Shown piece after piece: positions 9,220-18,788 of a DNA stretch of 49,506 nt. Within the stretch, counting starts at the first letter, position 1. Each line of letters begins with the position of its first letter. The position numbers and the translations under genes were made by a program. Under the pieces are notes generated by a model. That model saw only the letters and a list, made by a program, of their open reading frames with translations. It searched no databases and had not been told where the DNA came from. Source of the stretch: Sphingomonas sp. dw_22 (lineage in GTDB: Bacteria; Pseudomonadota; Alphaproteobacteria; Sphingomonadales; Sphingomonadaceae); contig NZ_JAAVVE010000032.1 in NCBI RefSeq assembly GCF_018449795.1, positions 1 to 49,506 on the forward strand, given 5' to 3'.

Positions 9220-12099
9220 ATGACCGAGCTTCCCAAGACCTTCGACCCCGCCGAAATCGAATCCCGCTGGTACAGCCATTGGGAGGCGAACGGCCTGTTC
9301 GCGCCCGAGCGCCCCGGCGCAGATCCCTGGACCCTGGTCAATCCGCCGCCCAACGTGACCGGCAGCCTGCATATCGGCCATGCGCTCGACAACACGCTCC
9401 AGGACATCCTCGTCCGCCACGCGCGCCTCAAGGGCAAGGACGCGCGCTGGGTGGTCGGCACCGATCATGCCGGCATCGCCACCCAGATGGTGGTCGAGCG
9501 CCAGCTCAACGCCAGGCACCAGAAGCGCACCGATTTCTCCCGCGAGGAATTCATCGCGAAGGTCTGGGAGTGGAAGGAGGAGAGCGGCGGCGAGATCACC
9601 CAGCAGCTCCGCCGCCTCGGCTGCTCGATGGACTGGGCGAACGAGCGCTTCACGATGGACGAGGGCTTCTCGAAGGCCGTCCTCAAGGTGTTCGTCGATC
9701 TCTATCGCCAGGGCCTGCTCTATCGCGACAAGCGGCTGGTGAACTGGGATCCGGGCCTGGGCACCGCGATCAGCGATCTCGAAGTCGAGACGACCGAGGT
9801 CCATGGCAAGTTCTGGCACCTGCGCTATCCGCTCGCCGACGGCAGCGGCTTCATCGAGGTCGCCACCACGCGCCCCGAGACGATGCTCGCCGATATGGCG
9901 GTGGCGGTGCATCCGACCGACGAGCGCTATGCCGCGCTGGTCGGCAAGCAGGTCAAGCTGCCGATCACCGGCCGGCTGATCCCGATCGTCACCGACGAGC
10001 ACGCCGATCCCGAGCTGGGCTCGGGCGCGGTCAAGATCACCCCGGGCCACGACTTCAACGATTTCGAGGTGGGCAAGCGCGCGGGCTTCAAGGCCGCGGA
10101 GATGCTCAACATGCTCGATGCCAAGGCCGCGATCGCCCAGACCGCGGACGGGCTGGTGCCCGGCGACCTGATCGGCATGGACCGGTTCGAGGCGCGCCAG
10201 CGGATCGTCGCGATGCTGGAGGAGGACGGCGCACTGGTCCGCGTCGAGGATCGCGTGATCGCGACGCCCTTCGGCGATCGTTCTGGCGTGGTGATCGAGC
10301 CCTGGCTGACCGACCAATGGTATGTCGATGCCGAAACGCTCGCCAGGCCAGCGATCGAGGCGGTTCGCTCGGGCGCGACGAAGATCGTCCCGAAGAGCTG
10401 GGAAAAGACCTATTTCAACTGGATGGAGAACATCCAGCCCTGGTGCGTCTCGCGCCAGCTCTGGTGGGGGCATCGGATTCCGGCATGGTTCGCACCCAAG
10501 GTACATTCCGAAGGCTCGACTACGACCTATCAGTCGGGCTTTACGATCGATTCTTCGAGGCCGCCGGAGCTCACAAATCCGAACATTGCCGTAGCCGAGA
10601 ACCTCGGCGACGCATTGAGTGAGCTGTCTAAGCACTACGCGAAAGGCACTGAGTTCCTGATATGCGACGATTGGGAAAGCTATCGTCAGTGGTTTGTGCG
10701 TGTGCTCGCGGAGCCAGAACATCCTGGTCGCCGCGGCGAACAAATCCCAGTAGTTCGAGATAACGACGTTCTCGACACCTGGTTCTCCTCCGCGCTCTGG
10801 CCGTTCGCGACGATGGGCTGGCCCGATGCGGACGTGAAGGCGGCGGGCCGCTACCCCAACGACGTGCTGATCTCCGGCTTCGACATCCTGTTCTTCTGGG
10901 ATGCGCGGATGATGATGCAGGGCCTGCACTTCCTGGGAGAAGTGCCGTTCAAGACCTTGTATCTCCATGGTCTTGTCCGCGCTTCGGACGGGCAGAAGAT
11001 GTCCAAGTCCAAGGGCAATGTCGTCAATCCGCTGGGACTGATCGAGCGCTATGGCGCCGACGCGCTGCGCTTCTTCATGGCGGCGATGGAGAGCCAGGGC
11101 CGCGACATCAAGATGGATGAGAAGCGGATCGAGGGCTATCGCAACTTCGCGACCAAGCTCTGGAACGCAGCGCGTTTCGCCCAGTCGAACGGCATCGGTG
11201 CGAGCAGCACGATCGAGCCGCCCGCGGCCGATCTGCCGGTCAATCGCTGGATCGTCGCGGAAACGGTGGCGACCGTTCAGGCGCTCGACCTCGCGCTGGC
11301 CGATCTGCGCTTCGACGAGGCGGCGAACACCATCTACCAGTTCGTCTGGAGCCGCTTCTGCGACTGGTATCTGGAGCTCATCAAGCCGGTGCTCCAGGGC
11401 GGCGGCGGGCCCGGCAGCTTCTCCGGCGACGAAATGCGCGAGGCGCTGGGCACGCAAGGCCCGGCAGCGGAGACGCGCGCCGTGGCGGGCTGGGTGCTCG
11501 ACCAGATACTGGTGATGCTCCATCCGTTCATGCCCTTCATCACCGAAGAATTGTGGTCGAAGATGGGGCCGCGCGACCATGAGCTGATCGTCGCCAAATG
11601 GCCGATGGCGGACGCGCGGGCGCTCGATCCGGCGGCGGCGCAGGAGATCGACTGGCTGATCCGGCTGGTGAGCGAGATCCGCGCGGCGCGCACCGAGCTC
11701 AACGTGCCGCCGGGCGCCCGCCTGCCGCTGCACGTCCGCGATGCTTCGGCCGAGACGCAGGTAAGGCTGGCGCGGCAGGATGCCGTGCTGGCGCGCCTCG
11801 CCCGCGTCGATCAGGCAAGCGGCGACGCGCCCGAAGGCGGTGCGCTCCAGATCATCGTCGATGAAGCGACCTTCGTGCTGCCGCTGGGCGGCGTGGTCGA
11901 CCTCGAGGCCGAGCGCGCACGCTTGACCAAGGCGATCGGCGCGGCGGAGAAGGAGCGCGACGGCCTCGCCGGCCGGCTCAACAATCCGAGCTTCGTCGAA
12001 CGGGCCAAGCCCGAGGCGGTCGAGAAGGCCCGCGCGGATCATGCCGAGAAGGCCGCCGAGGCCGAGCGGCTAGGCGCGGCGCTGGCGCGGCTGGGTTAA
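9220..12099 (+). CDS. valS: Valine--tRNA ligase
   Basis: A 959-residue class I synthetase charging tRNA-Val. The HIGH motif is in [17 protein letters not shown], the KMSKS loop in [15 protein letters not shown], and the C-terminal coiled coil (about 890-959) is typical. The N-terminal editing domain (about 200-400) is intact. Odd: between [12 protein letters not shown] and [14 protein letters not shown] lie about 90 residues (about 428-514), where bacterial ValRS usually has 30-40. This stretch (about 10500-10760) has visibly lower GC and different codon use from the rest of the gene, suggesting a lineage-specific insert or recombined segment. The frame stays open through it. Confidence 0.96.
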   Translation: MTELPKTFDPAEIESRWYSHWEANGLFAPERPGADPWTLVNPPPNVTGSLHIGHALDNTLQDILVRHARLKGKDARWVVGTDHAGIATQMVVERQLNARHQKRTDFSREEFIAKVWEWKEESGGEITQQLRRLGCSMDWANERFTMDEGFSKAVLKVFVDLYRQGLLYRDKRLVNWDPGLGTAISDLEVETTEVHGKFWHLRYPLADGSGFIEVATTRPETMLADMAVAVHPTDERYAALVGKQVKLPITGRLIPIVTDEHADPELGSGAVKITPGHDFNDFEVGKRAGFKAAEMLNMLDAKAAIAQTADGLVPGDLIGMDRFEARQRIVAMLEEDGALVRVEDRVIATPFGDRSGVVIEPWLTDQWYVDAETLARPAIEAVRSGATKIVPKSWEKTYFNWMENIQPWCVSRQLWWGHRIPAWFAPKVHSEGSTTTYQSGFTIDSSRPPELTNPNIAVAENLGDALSELSKHYAKGTEFLICDDWESYRQWFVRVLAEPEHPGRRGEQIPVVRDNDVLDTWFSSALWPFATMGWPDADVKAAGRYPNDVLISGFDILFFWDARMMMQGLHFLGEVPFKTLYLHGLVRASDGQKMSKSKGNVVNPLGLIERYGADALRFFMAAMESQGRDIKMDEKRIEGYRNFATKLWNAARFAQSNGIGASSTIEPPAADLPVNRWIVAETVATVQALDLALADLRFDEAANTIYQFVWSRFCDWYLELIKPVLQGGGGPGSFSGDEMREALGTQGPAAETRAVAGWVLDQILVMLHPFMPFITEELWSKMGPRDHELIVAKWPMADARALDPAAAQEIDWLIRLVSEIRAARTELNVPPGARLPLHVRDASAETQVRLARQDAVLARLARVDQASGDAPEGGALQIIVDEATFVLPLGGVVDLEAERARLTKAIGAAEKERDGLAGRLNNPSFVERAKPEAVEKARADHAEKAAEAERLGAALARLG

Positions 12100-12107
12100 G
12101 TCAGGTT

Positions 12108-12190
12108 CGTCACCCCGGCGAAGGCCGGGGCCCAGGATCACGAGCGACGTCCTGCATGGCTCCGGATCCCGGCTTTCGCCGGGATGACGG
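12108..12190. repeat. Intergenic inverted repeat element
   Basis: Two imperfectly complementary GC-rich arms (12108-12135, beginning CGTCACCCCGGCGAAGGCC, and 12162-12190, ending TTCGCCGGGATGACGG) flank a short centre. They sit just after the valS stop. The motif CACCCCGG...GGATGACG matches the style of the repeat at 20078-20187, so it belongs to a dispersed short intergenic family and may also end transcription. Confidence 0.6.
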
Positions 12191-12238
12191 GCAAAAAAGG
12201 GGGCGGAACAAAGCCGAAGGGCAGGAGATAACAACGCA

Positions 12239-13678
12239 ATGGCATCTCCCCCACAACGCCGCGATCTGACGCAGGGCCATATCGGCCGCACGCTGCTGCT
12301 GTTCGCGCTGCCGACGCTCGGCTCGAACATCCTTCAGTCGCTGAACGGCTCGATCAACGCGATCTGGGTCGGCCGCTTCCTGGGGGAAGGCGCGCTGGCG
12401 GCGACGTCCAATGCCAACATCATCATGTTCCTCACCTTCGGCGCGGTGTTCGGCTTCGGCATGGCGGCGACGGTATTGGTCGGCCAGGCGATCGGCCGGC
12501 GCGATCTCGATGCGGCCCGGCGGGCGTTCGGATCGGCGGTGGGGCTGGTGCTCGGCGGTGCGGTCGTCGTGTGCGTGCTGGGCTGGGTCTTCTCGCCCGC
12601 GATCCTGAAGCTGCTCGCAACACCCAGCGACGCGATGCCGCTGGCGCTCGCCTATCTGCGCGTGATCTTCCTCGGCCTGCCGGCGTCGATGCTGCTCGTG
12701 CTGCTGATGATGGGCCTGCGCGGATCGGGGGACGCCATGACGCCGCTCTGGTTCATGATCCTGAGCGTGATCCTCGATTCCGGGCTCAATCCGCTGCTGA
12801 TCGCCGGCATCGGGCCGTTCCCGAAGATGGGCATCGCCGGCTCCGCCACGGCGACGCTGATCGCCAATTATGTCGCCGCGTTCGGCCTGCTCGCGACCCT
12901 CTACATTCGCGACCTCCCGATACGGCTGAAGGGGGCGGAACTGCGCTACCTGCTTCCCGAGCGCCACCTGATGCGGACGATCGTGAGCAAGGGGCTGCCG
13001 ATGGGAGGCCAGATGCTGGTGATGTCGCTGGCCGGGCTCACCATGGTCGGGCTGGTCAACCGGCTCGGCGTCGATACCGCCGCGGCTTACGGCGTCTCGC
13101 AGCAGCTCTGGACCTATATCCAGATGCCGGCGATGGCGATCGGCGCGGCGGTGAGCGGCATGGCCGCGCAGAATATCGGCGCGGGCCGCTGGGACCGGGT
13201 CCATGGCATCACCCGCGCCGGGCTGGGCTTCAACCTGCTGCTCACCGGCGCGATGGTCGGCGCGGTGCTGATCTTCGACCGGCCGGTGATGGCGTTGTTC
13301 CTGGGCGGCCACAGCCCCGCGCTGCCGATCGCCCGCCATATCCAGCTCATCGCGAGCTGGAACTTCGTGCTGTTCGGCATGACGATGGTGCTGTTCTCGG
13401 TGGTGCGCGCCAACGGGGCGGTGATGGCGCCGCTGATCGCGCTGGTCATCTCGCTCTATCCGATCCGCATCGGCTTTGCGGAACTCGCCAAGCCGTGGCT
13501 CGGCGCCGATGCGCTATGGTGGAGTTTTCCGATCGGATCGACCGCCACGCTCGCGCTGGCCGCGCTCTATTATCGCTACGGCAATTGGAAGAAGGGCGCG
13601 CTGCTCCGCCCGCGTGAGGCCGAGGAGCGCGCGCTTGCCGGCACCGACCCCGCCGGACGCTTGCAACCCGGCGGCTGA
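12239..13678 (+). CDS. MATE family multidrug efflux transporter
   Basis: A 479-residue inner-membrane protein with about 12 hydrophobic segments and two MatE repeats. The first runs from HIGRTLLLFALPTLGSNIL through IGPFPKMGIAGSATATL; the second begins at LMRTIVSKGLPMGGQMLVM. MATE proteins export cationic drugs by Na+ or H+ antiport. AGGAG lies about 12 bases before the ATG. It precedes hemB by 18 bp and could be co-transcribed with it, without functional relation. Confidence 0.93.
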   Translation: MASPPQRRDLTQGHIGRTLLLFALPTLGSNILQSLNGSINAIWVGRFLGEGALAATSNANIIMFLTFGAVFGFGMAATVLVGQAIGRRDLDAARRAFGSAVGLVLGGAVVVCVLGWVFSPAILKLLATPSDAMPLALAYLRVIFLGLPASMLLVLLMMGLRGSGDAMTPLWFMILSVILDSGLNPLLIAGIGPFPKMGIAGSATATLIANYVAAFGLLATLYIRDLPIRLKGAELRYLLPERHLMRTIVSKGLPMGGQMLVMSLAGLTMVGLVNRLGVDTAAAYGVSQQLWTYIQMPAMAIGAAVSGMAAQNIGAGRWDRVHGITRAGLGFNLLLTGAMVGAVLIFDRPVMALFLGGHSPALPIARHIQLIASWNFVLFGMTMVLFSVVRANGAVMAPLIALVISLYPIRIGFAELAKPWLGADALWWSFPIGSTATLALAALYYRYGNWKKGALLRPREAEERALAGTDPAGRLQPGG

Positions 13679-13696
13679 CGGCGCATCAGCGCGGCC

Positions 13697-14683
13697 ATGA
13701 GTCACTATCCCGCGCTCCGCCTTCGCCGCACCCGTGCCGCCGCCTGGAGCCGGCGAATGGTTGCCGAGAATATCCTCACCCCCGCCGACCTGATCTGGCC
13801 GCTGTTCGTCACCGAAGGCGCGGACGAGGAGCCGATCGCATCGCTGCCGGGCGTGTCGCGCTGGTCTCTCGGCCGGGTGGTCGATCGCGCGCGCGAGGCT
13901 GCCGCGCTCGGCATCCCGTGCTTGGCGCTGTTCCCCAACACCCCGCGCGAGCTGCGCACCGAGGATGGCCGCGAGGCGCTCAATCCCGACAATCTGATGT
14001 GCCGCGCGATCCGCGCGATCAAGGACGCGGTGCCCGATATCGGCGTGCTGACCGATGTCGCGCTCGATCCCTATACCAGCCATGGCCATGACGGCATCGT
14101 CGACGAGGCCGGCTATGTCCTCAATGACACCACCGCCGAGATCCTGACCGAGCAGGCGCTGGTCCAGGCGCGAGCGGGGGCGGACATCGTCGCCCCGAGC
14201 GACATGATGGACGGCCGCGTCGGCATGATCCGTTCGGCGCTGGAGGCCGATGGTCATGTCAACGTCCAGATCATGGCCTATGCCGCGAAATATGCGAGCG
14301 GCTTCTATGGCCCGTTCCGCGACGCGGTGGGCTCGCGCGGGCTGCTGAAGGGCGACAAGAAGACCTATCAGATGGACCCGGCCAATGCCGAGGAGGCCCT
14401 GCGCGAAGTCGCGCTCGATCTGGAGGAAGGCGCGGACAGCGTGATGGTCAAGCCGGGCCTGCCCTATCTCGACATCATACTTCGTGTGAAGAATGCCTTC
14501 GAAGTGCCGGTGTTCGCCTATCAGGTCTCCGGCGAATATGCGATGATCGAGGCCGCAGCCGCAGCTGGGGCGGGGGATCGCGACGCGCTGGTGATGGAGA
14601 CGCTGATGGCGTTCAAGCGTGCCGGCTGTTCGGGCGTGCTCACCTATCACGCACCCCATGCCGCCCGCCTGATGGCGGCGTGA
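13697..14683 (+). CDS. hemB: Delta-aminolevulinic acid dehydratase (porphobilinogen synthase)
   Basis: A 328-residue enzyme that joins two 5-aminolevulinates into porphobilinogen in heme synthesis. The two active-site lysines are visible: Lys198 in AYAAKYASGFYGPFR and Lys252 in SVMVKPGLPYLDII. The metal-site region VLTDVALDPYTSHGHDG lacks the cysteine cluster of zinc-type enzymes, having Asp/Ala instead. That points to the magnesium-type enzyme common in alphaproteobacteria. Its stop overlaps the start of the following acetyltransferase gene. Confidence 0.96.
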   Translation: MSHYPALRLRRTRAAAWSRRMVAENILTPADLIWPLFVTEGADEEPIASLPGVSRWSLGRVVDRAREAAALGIPCLALFPNTPRELRTEDGREALNPDNLMCRAIRAIKDAVPDIGVLTDVALDPYTSHGHDGIVDEAGYVLNDTTAEILTEQALVQARAGADIVAPSDMMDGRVGMIRSALEADGHVNVQIMAYAAKYASGFYGPFRDAVGSRGLLKGDKKTYQMDPANAEEALREVALDLEEGADSVMVKPGLPYLDIILRVKNAFEVPVFAYQVSGEYAMIEAAAAAGAGDRDALVMETLMAFKRAGCSGVLTYHAPHAARLMAA

Positions 14684-15222
14684 TCCGGACCGAACGCCTG
14701 ATCCTGCGCCCCTGGCGCGCGGAGGATCGTCCCGCGTTCGAAGCGCTGGTCAACACGCCCGTCATGATGGCGAAGCTGGGCGGAGTGCGTCCGGCCAAGG
14801 ATATCGATGCGATGTTCGCGCGGCGCCTCGATGATCAGAAGCGGTATGGCCATTGTTATTGGGCGACCGAGCTTCGCGATACCGGCGCGCTGATTGGTAG
14901 CTGCGGCATTCGGATCGCGAGCAATTATGGCGGCGGCGCTCCCGTGGCCGGCATGCCGGAGATCGGCTGGCGCGTCGCGGAGGCGCATTGGGGCAAGGGC
15001 CTCGCGCGCGAGGCGGCGCAGGCGAGCATCGCCTGGGGTTGGACCAATCTCGATGCGCCTGCGATCGGCGCCTGGACCACGACCGGCAACGTACGGAGCT
15101 GGGGCCTGATGGAGCGGCTCGGCATGGCTCGCCGGTCCGATCTCGATTTCCGCCATCACGACCATGCGCCGGGCGACCCGGCTGGCGCGATGATCGTTTA
15201 TCTGCTGGAACGCTCGGCATGA
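14680..15222 (+). CDS. GNAT family N-acetyltransferase (first of tandem pair)
   Basis: A 180-residue acetyltransferase of the RimJ/RimL-like GNAT type (MIRTERLILRPWRAEDRPAF). The acetyl-CoA loop region is EAHWGKGLAREAAQASIAWG, and the C-terminal part NVRSWGLMERLGMAR is characteristic. The GTG start at 14680 overlaps the hemB stop by four bases, so translation is probably coupled. Substrate unknown. It is a close paralogue of the next gene. Confidence 0.85.
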   Translation: MIRTERLILRPWRAEDRPAFEALVNTPVMMAKLGGVRPAKDIDAMFARRLDDQKRYGHCYWATELRDTGALIGSCGIRIASNYGGGAPVAGMPEIGWRVAEAHWGKGLAREAAQASIAWGWTNLDAPAIGAWTTTGNVRSWGLMERLGMARRSDLDFRHHDHAPGDPAGAMIVYLLERSA

Positions 15223-15749
15223 TCGAGACCGAACGCCTGATCCTGCGCCGCTGGGAGGAGCGGGACCGGCCCGTCTTTCACGCCTATTGCACCGATCCGG
15301 ACGTGATGGAGTTTCTGGGGCCGCCCCAGGCCCGCGCCGAGACCGATGCCGCGATCGACCGGCAGAACCGCATTCTTGATGCGCACGGCCATTGCTTCTG
15401 GGCGGTGGAGCGGCGAGGGGACGGCGCGTTCTTGGGTTTTTGCGGCCTAAAGCCGGGTGCCGAGGATACGCCGATCGAAGGCGAGATCGAGATCGGCTGG
15501 CGCTTCGGCCATGCGCATTGGGGCAGGGGCTATGCGCGGGAAGCGGCGCAGGCGAGCCTCGACTGGGGCTGGGCCAATCTCGATGCGCCGGCGATCGCCG
15601 CGATCACCACTGTCGGCAATGCGCGGAGCTGGGGGCTGATGGAGCGGCTGGGCATGGTCAGGGTGCCCGAGGACGATTTCGATCATCCCAAGGCGGCCGA
15701 ATGGCTGCGGGCGCACGTCACCTATCGAATCGCCCGCCCGCGCGGTTAA
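15219..15749 (+). CDS. GNAT family N-acetyltransferase (second of tandem pair)
   Basis: A 176-residue paralogue of the preceding gene. It shares the start (METERLILRRW pattern), EIGWRFGHAHWGRGYAREAA and the end NARSWGLMERLGMV. The ATG at 15219 overlaps the previous stop as ATGA, so hemB and both acetyltransferases form one coupled transcription unit. Similarity extends over the whole length, indicating local gene duplication. Substrate unknown. Confidence 0.85.
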   Translation: MIETERLILRRWEERDRPVFHAYCTDPDVMEFLGPPQARAETDAAIDRQNRILDAHGHCFWAVERRGDGAFLGFCGLKPGAEDTPIEGEIEIGWRFGHAHWGRGYAREAAQASLDWGWANLDAPAIAAITTVGNARSWGLMERLGMVRVPEDDFDHPKAAEWLRAHVTYRIARPRG

Positions 15750-15798
15750 GCCTGCGGCAAGGACGCGCGGTTAAGTCCGCCCTGGGGAGAAGAAACGC

Positions 15799-18039
15799 AT
15801 GGCGGACGAAGTGACCGGCGCAGCGCCGCCATCGAACGGGCGTCACTGGCTGTTCGTCATCGCGATCCTGGCGGGATCCTTCCTGCTGTTCCTCGTCCAG
15901 CCGATGGTCGCGCGCATGGCGCTGCCCCGGCTCGGCGGGGCGCCGGCGGTGTGGAACTCGGCGATGCTCGTCTATCAGGTGCTGCTGCTGGGCGGCTATG
16001 CCTATGCCCACTGGCTGGGCCGCGTGCCGCCCCGGATGCAGGCGACCATCCATCTCGCCGTGCTGCTGGTCGCCGCGATCTGGCTGCCGATCGGGCTGAT
16101 GCGGATGGAGCTGCCCACCAATGCCGAGCCGGCGATCTGGGTGCCCTGGCTGTTCGGCGCCTCGATCGGGCCGCTGTTCTTCGCCATCTCGGCGCAGGCA
16201 CCGCTGCTCCAGCGCTGGTACAGCGTCTCGACCGGCGGGCGCGATCCCTATGCGCTCTATGCGGCCTCCAATATCGGCAGCTTCGGCGGGCTGATCGCCT
16301 ATCCGCTGATCGTCGAGCCCTGGCTGGCGCTCAAGGGCCAGAGCCTGCTCTGGAGCGGCGGCTATGTGCTGGTCGTGCTGCTCGTCGCCGGCTGCGCGAC
16401 GCTGCTGCCGCGCAAGCCTGCCGATACCCCGCATGTCCGCCACGAGAGCCCGGCGCCGGGCTGGGGCAGGGTGATCCACTGGGTGATCCTCGCCTTCGTG
16501 CCTTCCGGCCTCATGCTCGCGACGACGACCTTCCTCACCACCGATATCGTCGCGGTGCCGATGCTGTGGGTGCTACCGCTCGGCCTCTATCTGCTGAGCT
16601 TCTCGCTCGCTTTCCGCGACAGCCCGACGATCCCGGATCTGCTCGCCAAGTTCGCGCCGGTGACGATCCTGCTGTTCGGCGCGACGCTGATCGCCGGCCA
16701 TGAGAAGCTGGCCTATATGAACGCGCTGATCGGGCTGTTGCTGCTGCTCATGGTCGCGGTGGCGCTCCATGCCCGCATGTACCAGCTCCGCCCCGCGCCG
16801 GATCGGCTGACGGGCTTCTACCTCGCCATGTCGGTGGGCGGCGTGCTCGGCGGCGTATTTGCCGCGCTGCTCGCGCCGATCCTGTTCGACTGGACCTATG
16901 AATATCCGCTGCTGATCCTCGCGGCGGGCGCGCTGGTGCCCCAGGCTTTCCTGCTGCCCGTATTCGCGCGGCTCTGGAGCGGCACCGGGCAAGTGCTACG
17001 GATCAAGATATTGGCGACTGCGCTGCTCGTCGTGCTGCTGGTGTTCTTCGGCATCGACAATCCCGGCGGCGCGCTGGGCGAGATGCACGTCCAGCTGCTG
17101 TTCCTGTGCGTCGTCGTGGTGGGCCTGGTCGCCACCGGCAAGCGGTTGCCCTATATGATCGCGCTGGCCGGCGGGCTGTTCCTGTTCGGCGGGTACAACG
17201 CCATCCAGACGACGCTCGCGGGCGACCGGACCCGCAGCTATTTCGGCGTCTACACCATGACCGACGGCCCGACCGAGCGCCGGCTCGCGCACGGCACCAC
17301 GCTGCACGGCATCCAGCTGAAGGGCGCGCTCTCGCGGCTGCCGACCACCTATTATGTCGCCGGATCGGGCGTGGGCCACGCGATGCAGGCCGCGCCGGCG
17401 CTCTACGGCCCCGCCGCCCGGATCGGCGTGGTGGGCCTGGGGACGGGAACGCTCGCCTGCTATGCCCAGCCGGGCCAGGCATGGCGCTTCTTCGAGATCG
17501 ATCCGGCAGTGGTGAACATCTCGCGCGATTCGGGGCGCTTCACCTTCCTGCGCCAATGCGCACCCCAGGCCGAGATTTCGCTGGGCGACGCCCGGCTGCG
17601 GCTCGCCGAGATGCAGACCGCCAGCCTGGACCTGCTCGCGCTCGACGCCTTCTCGTCCGACGCGGTGCCGATGCACCTGATGACCGCCCAGGCCTTCGCC
17701 ACCTATGGCCGCGTGCTCGCGCCCAACGGGCTGCTGCTGGTCCATATCTCGAATCGCTTCCTCGCGCTGGGGCCGGTCGTCTCGGCGGCAGCGCGCAGCG
17801 GCGGGTGGCACGCCGTGCGGCTTATCTATCACCCATCGGTGCAGGAGGAGCTGGACGAGGCCAGCACCTCGGACTGGATCGCGCTCAGCCGCGACAAGGC
17901 GACGCTCGACCGGCTCGTCGCACGCGGCGGCGATTGGAAGCCGCTCGCCGACTATCCGGGATTTACCGGCTGGACCGACGATTATGCCTCGGTGCTCGCG
18001 GTGATGCGCGCCTTCCACCCGTCATTGGAGCGCGATTAG
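15799..18039 (+). CDS. Membrane protein with fused spermidine-synthase-like domain
   Basis: A 746-residue fusion. The first 470 residues or so form many hydrophobic segments resembling a transporter-like membrane domain. The C-terminal third is a methyltransferase/spermidine-synthase fold with RIGVVGLGTGTLACYA as the nucleotide-binding loop, FFEIDPAVV, LGDARL and DLLALDAFSSDAVPMHLMT. It belongs to the 'fused MFS/spermidine synthase' group, whose substrate is unproven. Actual polyamine synthesis should not be assumed. Its stop overlaps the stop of the opposite lipoprotein gene by four bases. Confidence 0.85.
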   Translation: MADEVTGAAPPSNGRHWLFVIAILAGSFLLFLVQPMVARMALPRLGGAPAVWNSAMLVYQVLLLGGYAYAHWLGRVPPRMQATIHLAVLLVAAIWLPIGLMRMELPTNAEPAIWVPWLFGASIGPLFFAISAQAPLLQRWYSVSTGGRDPYALYAASNIGSFGGLIAYPLIVEPWLALKGQSLLWSGGYVLVVLLVAGCATLLPRKPADTPHVRHESPAPGWGRVIHWVILAFVPSGLMLATTTFLTTDIVAVPMLWVLPLGLYLLSFSLAFRDSPTIPDLLAKFAPVTILLFGATLIAGHEKLAYMNALIGLLLLLMVAVALHARMYQLRPAPDRLTGFYLAMSVGGVLGGVFAALLAPILFDWTYEYPLLILAAGALVPQAFLLPVFARLWSGTGQVLRIKILATALLVVLLVFFGIDNPGGALGEMHVQLLFLCVVVVGLVATGKRLPYMIALAGGLFLFGGYNAIQTTLAGDRTRSYFGVYTMTDGPTERRLAHGTTLHGIQLKGALSRLPTTYYVAGSGVGHAMQAAPALYGPAARIGVVGLGTGTLACYAQPGQAWRFFEIDPAVVNISRDSGRFTFLRQCAPQAEISLGDARLRLAEMQTASLDLLALDAFSSDAVPMHLMTAQAFATYGRVLAPNGLLLVHISNRFLALGPVVSAAARSGGWHAVRLIYHPSVQEELDEASTSDWIALSRDKATLDRLVARGGDWKPLADYPGFTGWTDDYASVLAVMRAFHPSLERD

Positions 18040-18527
18040 GCTCCGGAAAGCGCGGTCTCCAGGCCCTTGACGCGATTCTCCTGCGCAACCTGCATCGCTT
18101 CGGCGGCGGCGATGGCCGAATCGAGCGCGGGATAAGCCGTCTGCCCCGCCTGGCCGCGCTGGCTGGCGAGTTCCTCCAGATCGGCGATCGCGCTTTCCAG
18201 CGGGGCGCGGAACCCGTCGAGCACGCTCAGTGCCGCCTGCGCGTCCAGCCAGCGTTCCGAACCCTCGGGCACGCCCCGCGCCACCGCGACCTTCGCCTCC
18301 GCGTCGCGCGCCGCTGTGGCGAAGCGCGCATTGTCGGCCTCGAGCGCCCTGGTGATCTCGGCGATTCGCGCATCGAGCGCCGCATCGGGCGTCGCCACCG
18401 GAATCGGCCGCACCGGTTCGGCGAATCCCTTCTGCTCCACCGCGCGCGGCAATAGCGAGGGATAGCGGCTCGTGGTCTGGGTGCAGCCCGCAAGGAGTAT
18501 CACGGGCACGATAAGGAGGCTGCGCAT
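18036..18527 (-). CDS. Putative lipoprotein
   Basis: A 163-residue protein starting MRSLLIVPVILLAGC, where LAGC is a lipobox. The rest is Ala/Glu/Arg-rich and strongly helical, with heptad-like spacing that suggests a coiled coil (about residues 45-163). Likely a periplasm-facing lipoprotein. AAGGAGG lies just before the ATG at 18527, which favours this start over an ATG 36 bases upstream. Family not recognised. Confidence 0.65.
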   Translation of the reverse strand: MRSLLIVPVILLAGCTQTTSRYPSLLPRAVEQKGFAEPVRPIPVATPDAALDARIAEITRALEADNARFATAARDAEAKVAVARGVPEGSERWLDAQAALSVLDGFRAPLESAIADLEELASQRGQAGQTAYPALDSAIAAAEAMQVAQENRVKGLETALSGA

Positions 18528-18611
18528 GGCCGATGCTCTATGCTTGTGGAAAAGGTGGCGCAACGGGCTTGCGCTCCACGAAAAGCGCTTCTATGAGCCC
18601 ACCTCCACAGC

Positions 18612-18688
18612 GCGCCCGTAGCTCAGCTGGATAGAGCATCAGACTACGAATCTGAGGGTCGGACGTTCGAATCGTTCCGGGCGCACCA
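18612..18688 (+). tRNA. tRNA-Arg (ACG)
   Basis: A 77-nt tRNA with encoded CCA. The acceptor stem is GCGCCCG/CGGGCGC, the D-arm is AGCTCAGCTGGATAGAGC, and the anticodon stem-loop CAGACTACGAATCTG has ACG at 18646-18648. The T-arm is CGTTCGAATCG. ACG (read as ICG after deamination) decodes CGU/CGC/CGA arginine codons. Confidence 0.95.
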
Positions 18689-18694
18689 TTTTCC

Positions 18695-18730
18695 AAAACC
18701 CCGCCGGGCCATGGTGCCGGCGGGGTTTTT
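18695..18730 (+). terminator. Rho-independent terminator after tRNA-Arg
   Basis: The inverted repeat AAAACCCCGCCGG / CCGGCGGGGTTTT with a 9-base loop is followed by T residues, seven bases after the tRNA-Arg CCA. A classic strong intrinsic terminator. Confidence 0.85.
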
Positions 18731-18788
18731 GATTCTTCGCACCAGACAAAGCGCTTGGCTGGCGCGCGCGCCGCGCTACAGCGCTCCC

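Noticed and set aside
9004..12042. Long (about 1000-codon) reverse-strand open frame opposite valS
   Set aside because: Antisense shadow of valS and the end of the S9 peptidase gene; biased composition and no protein family.
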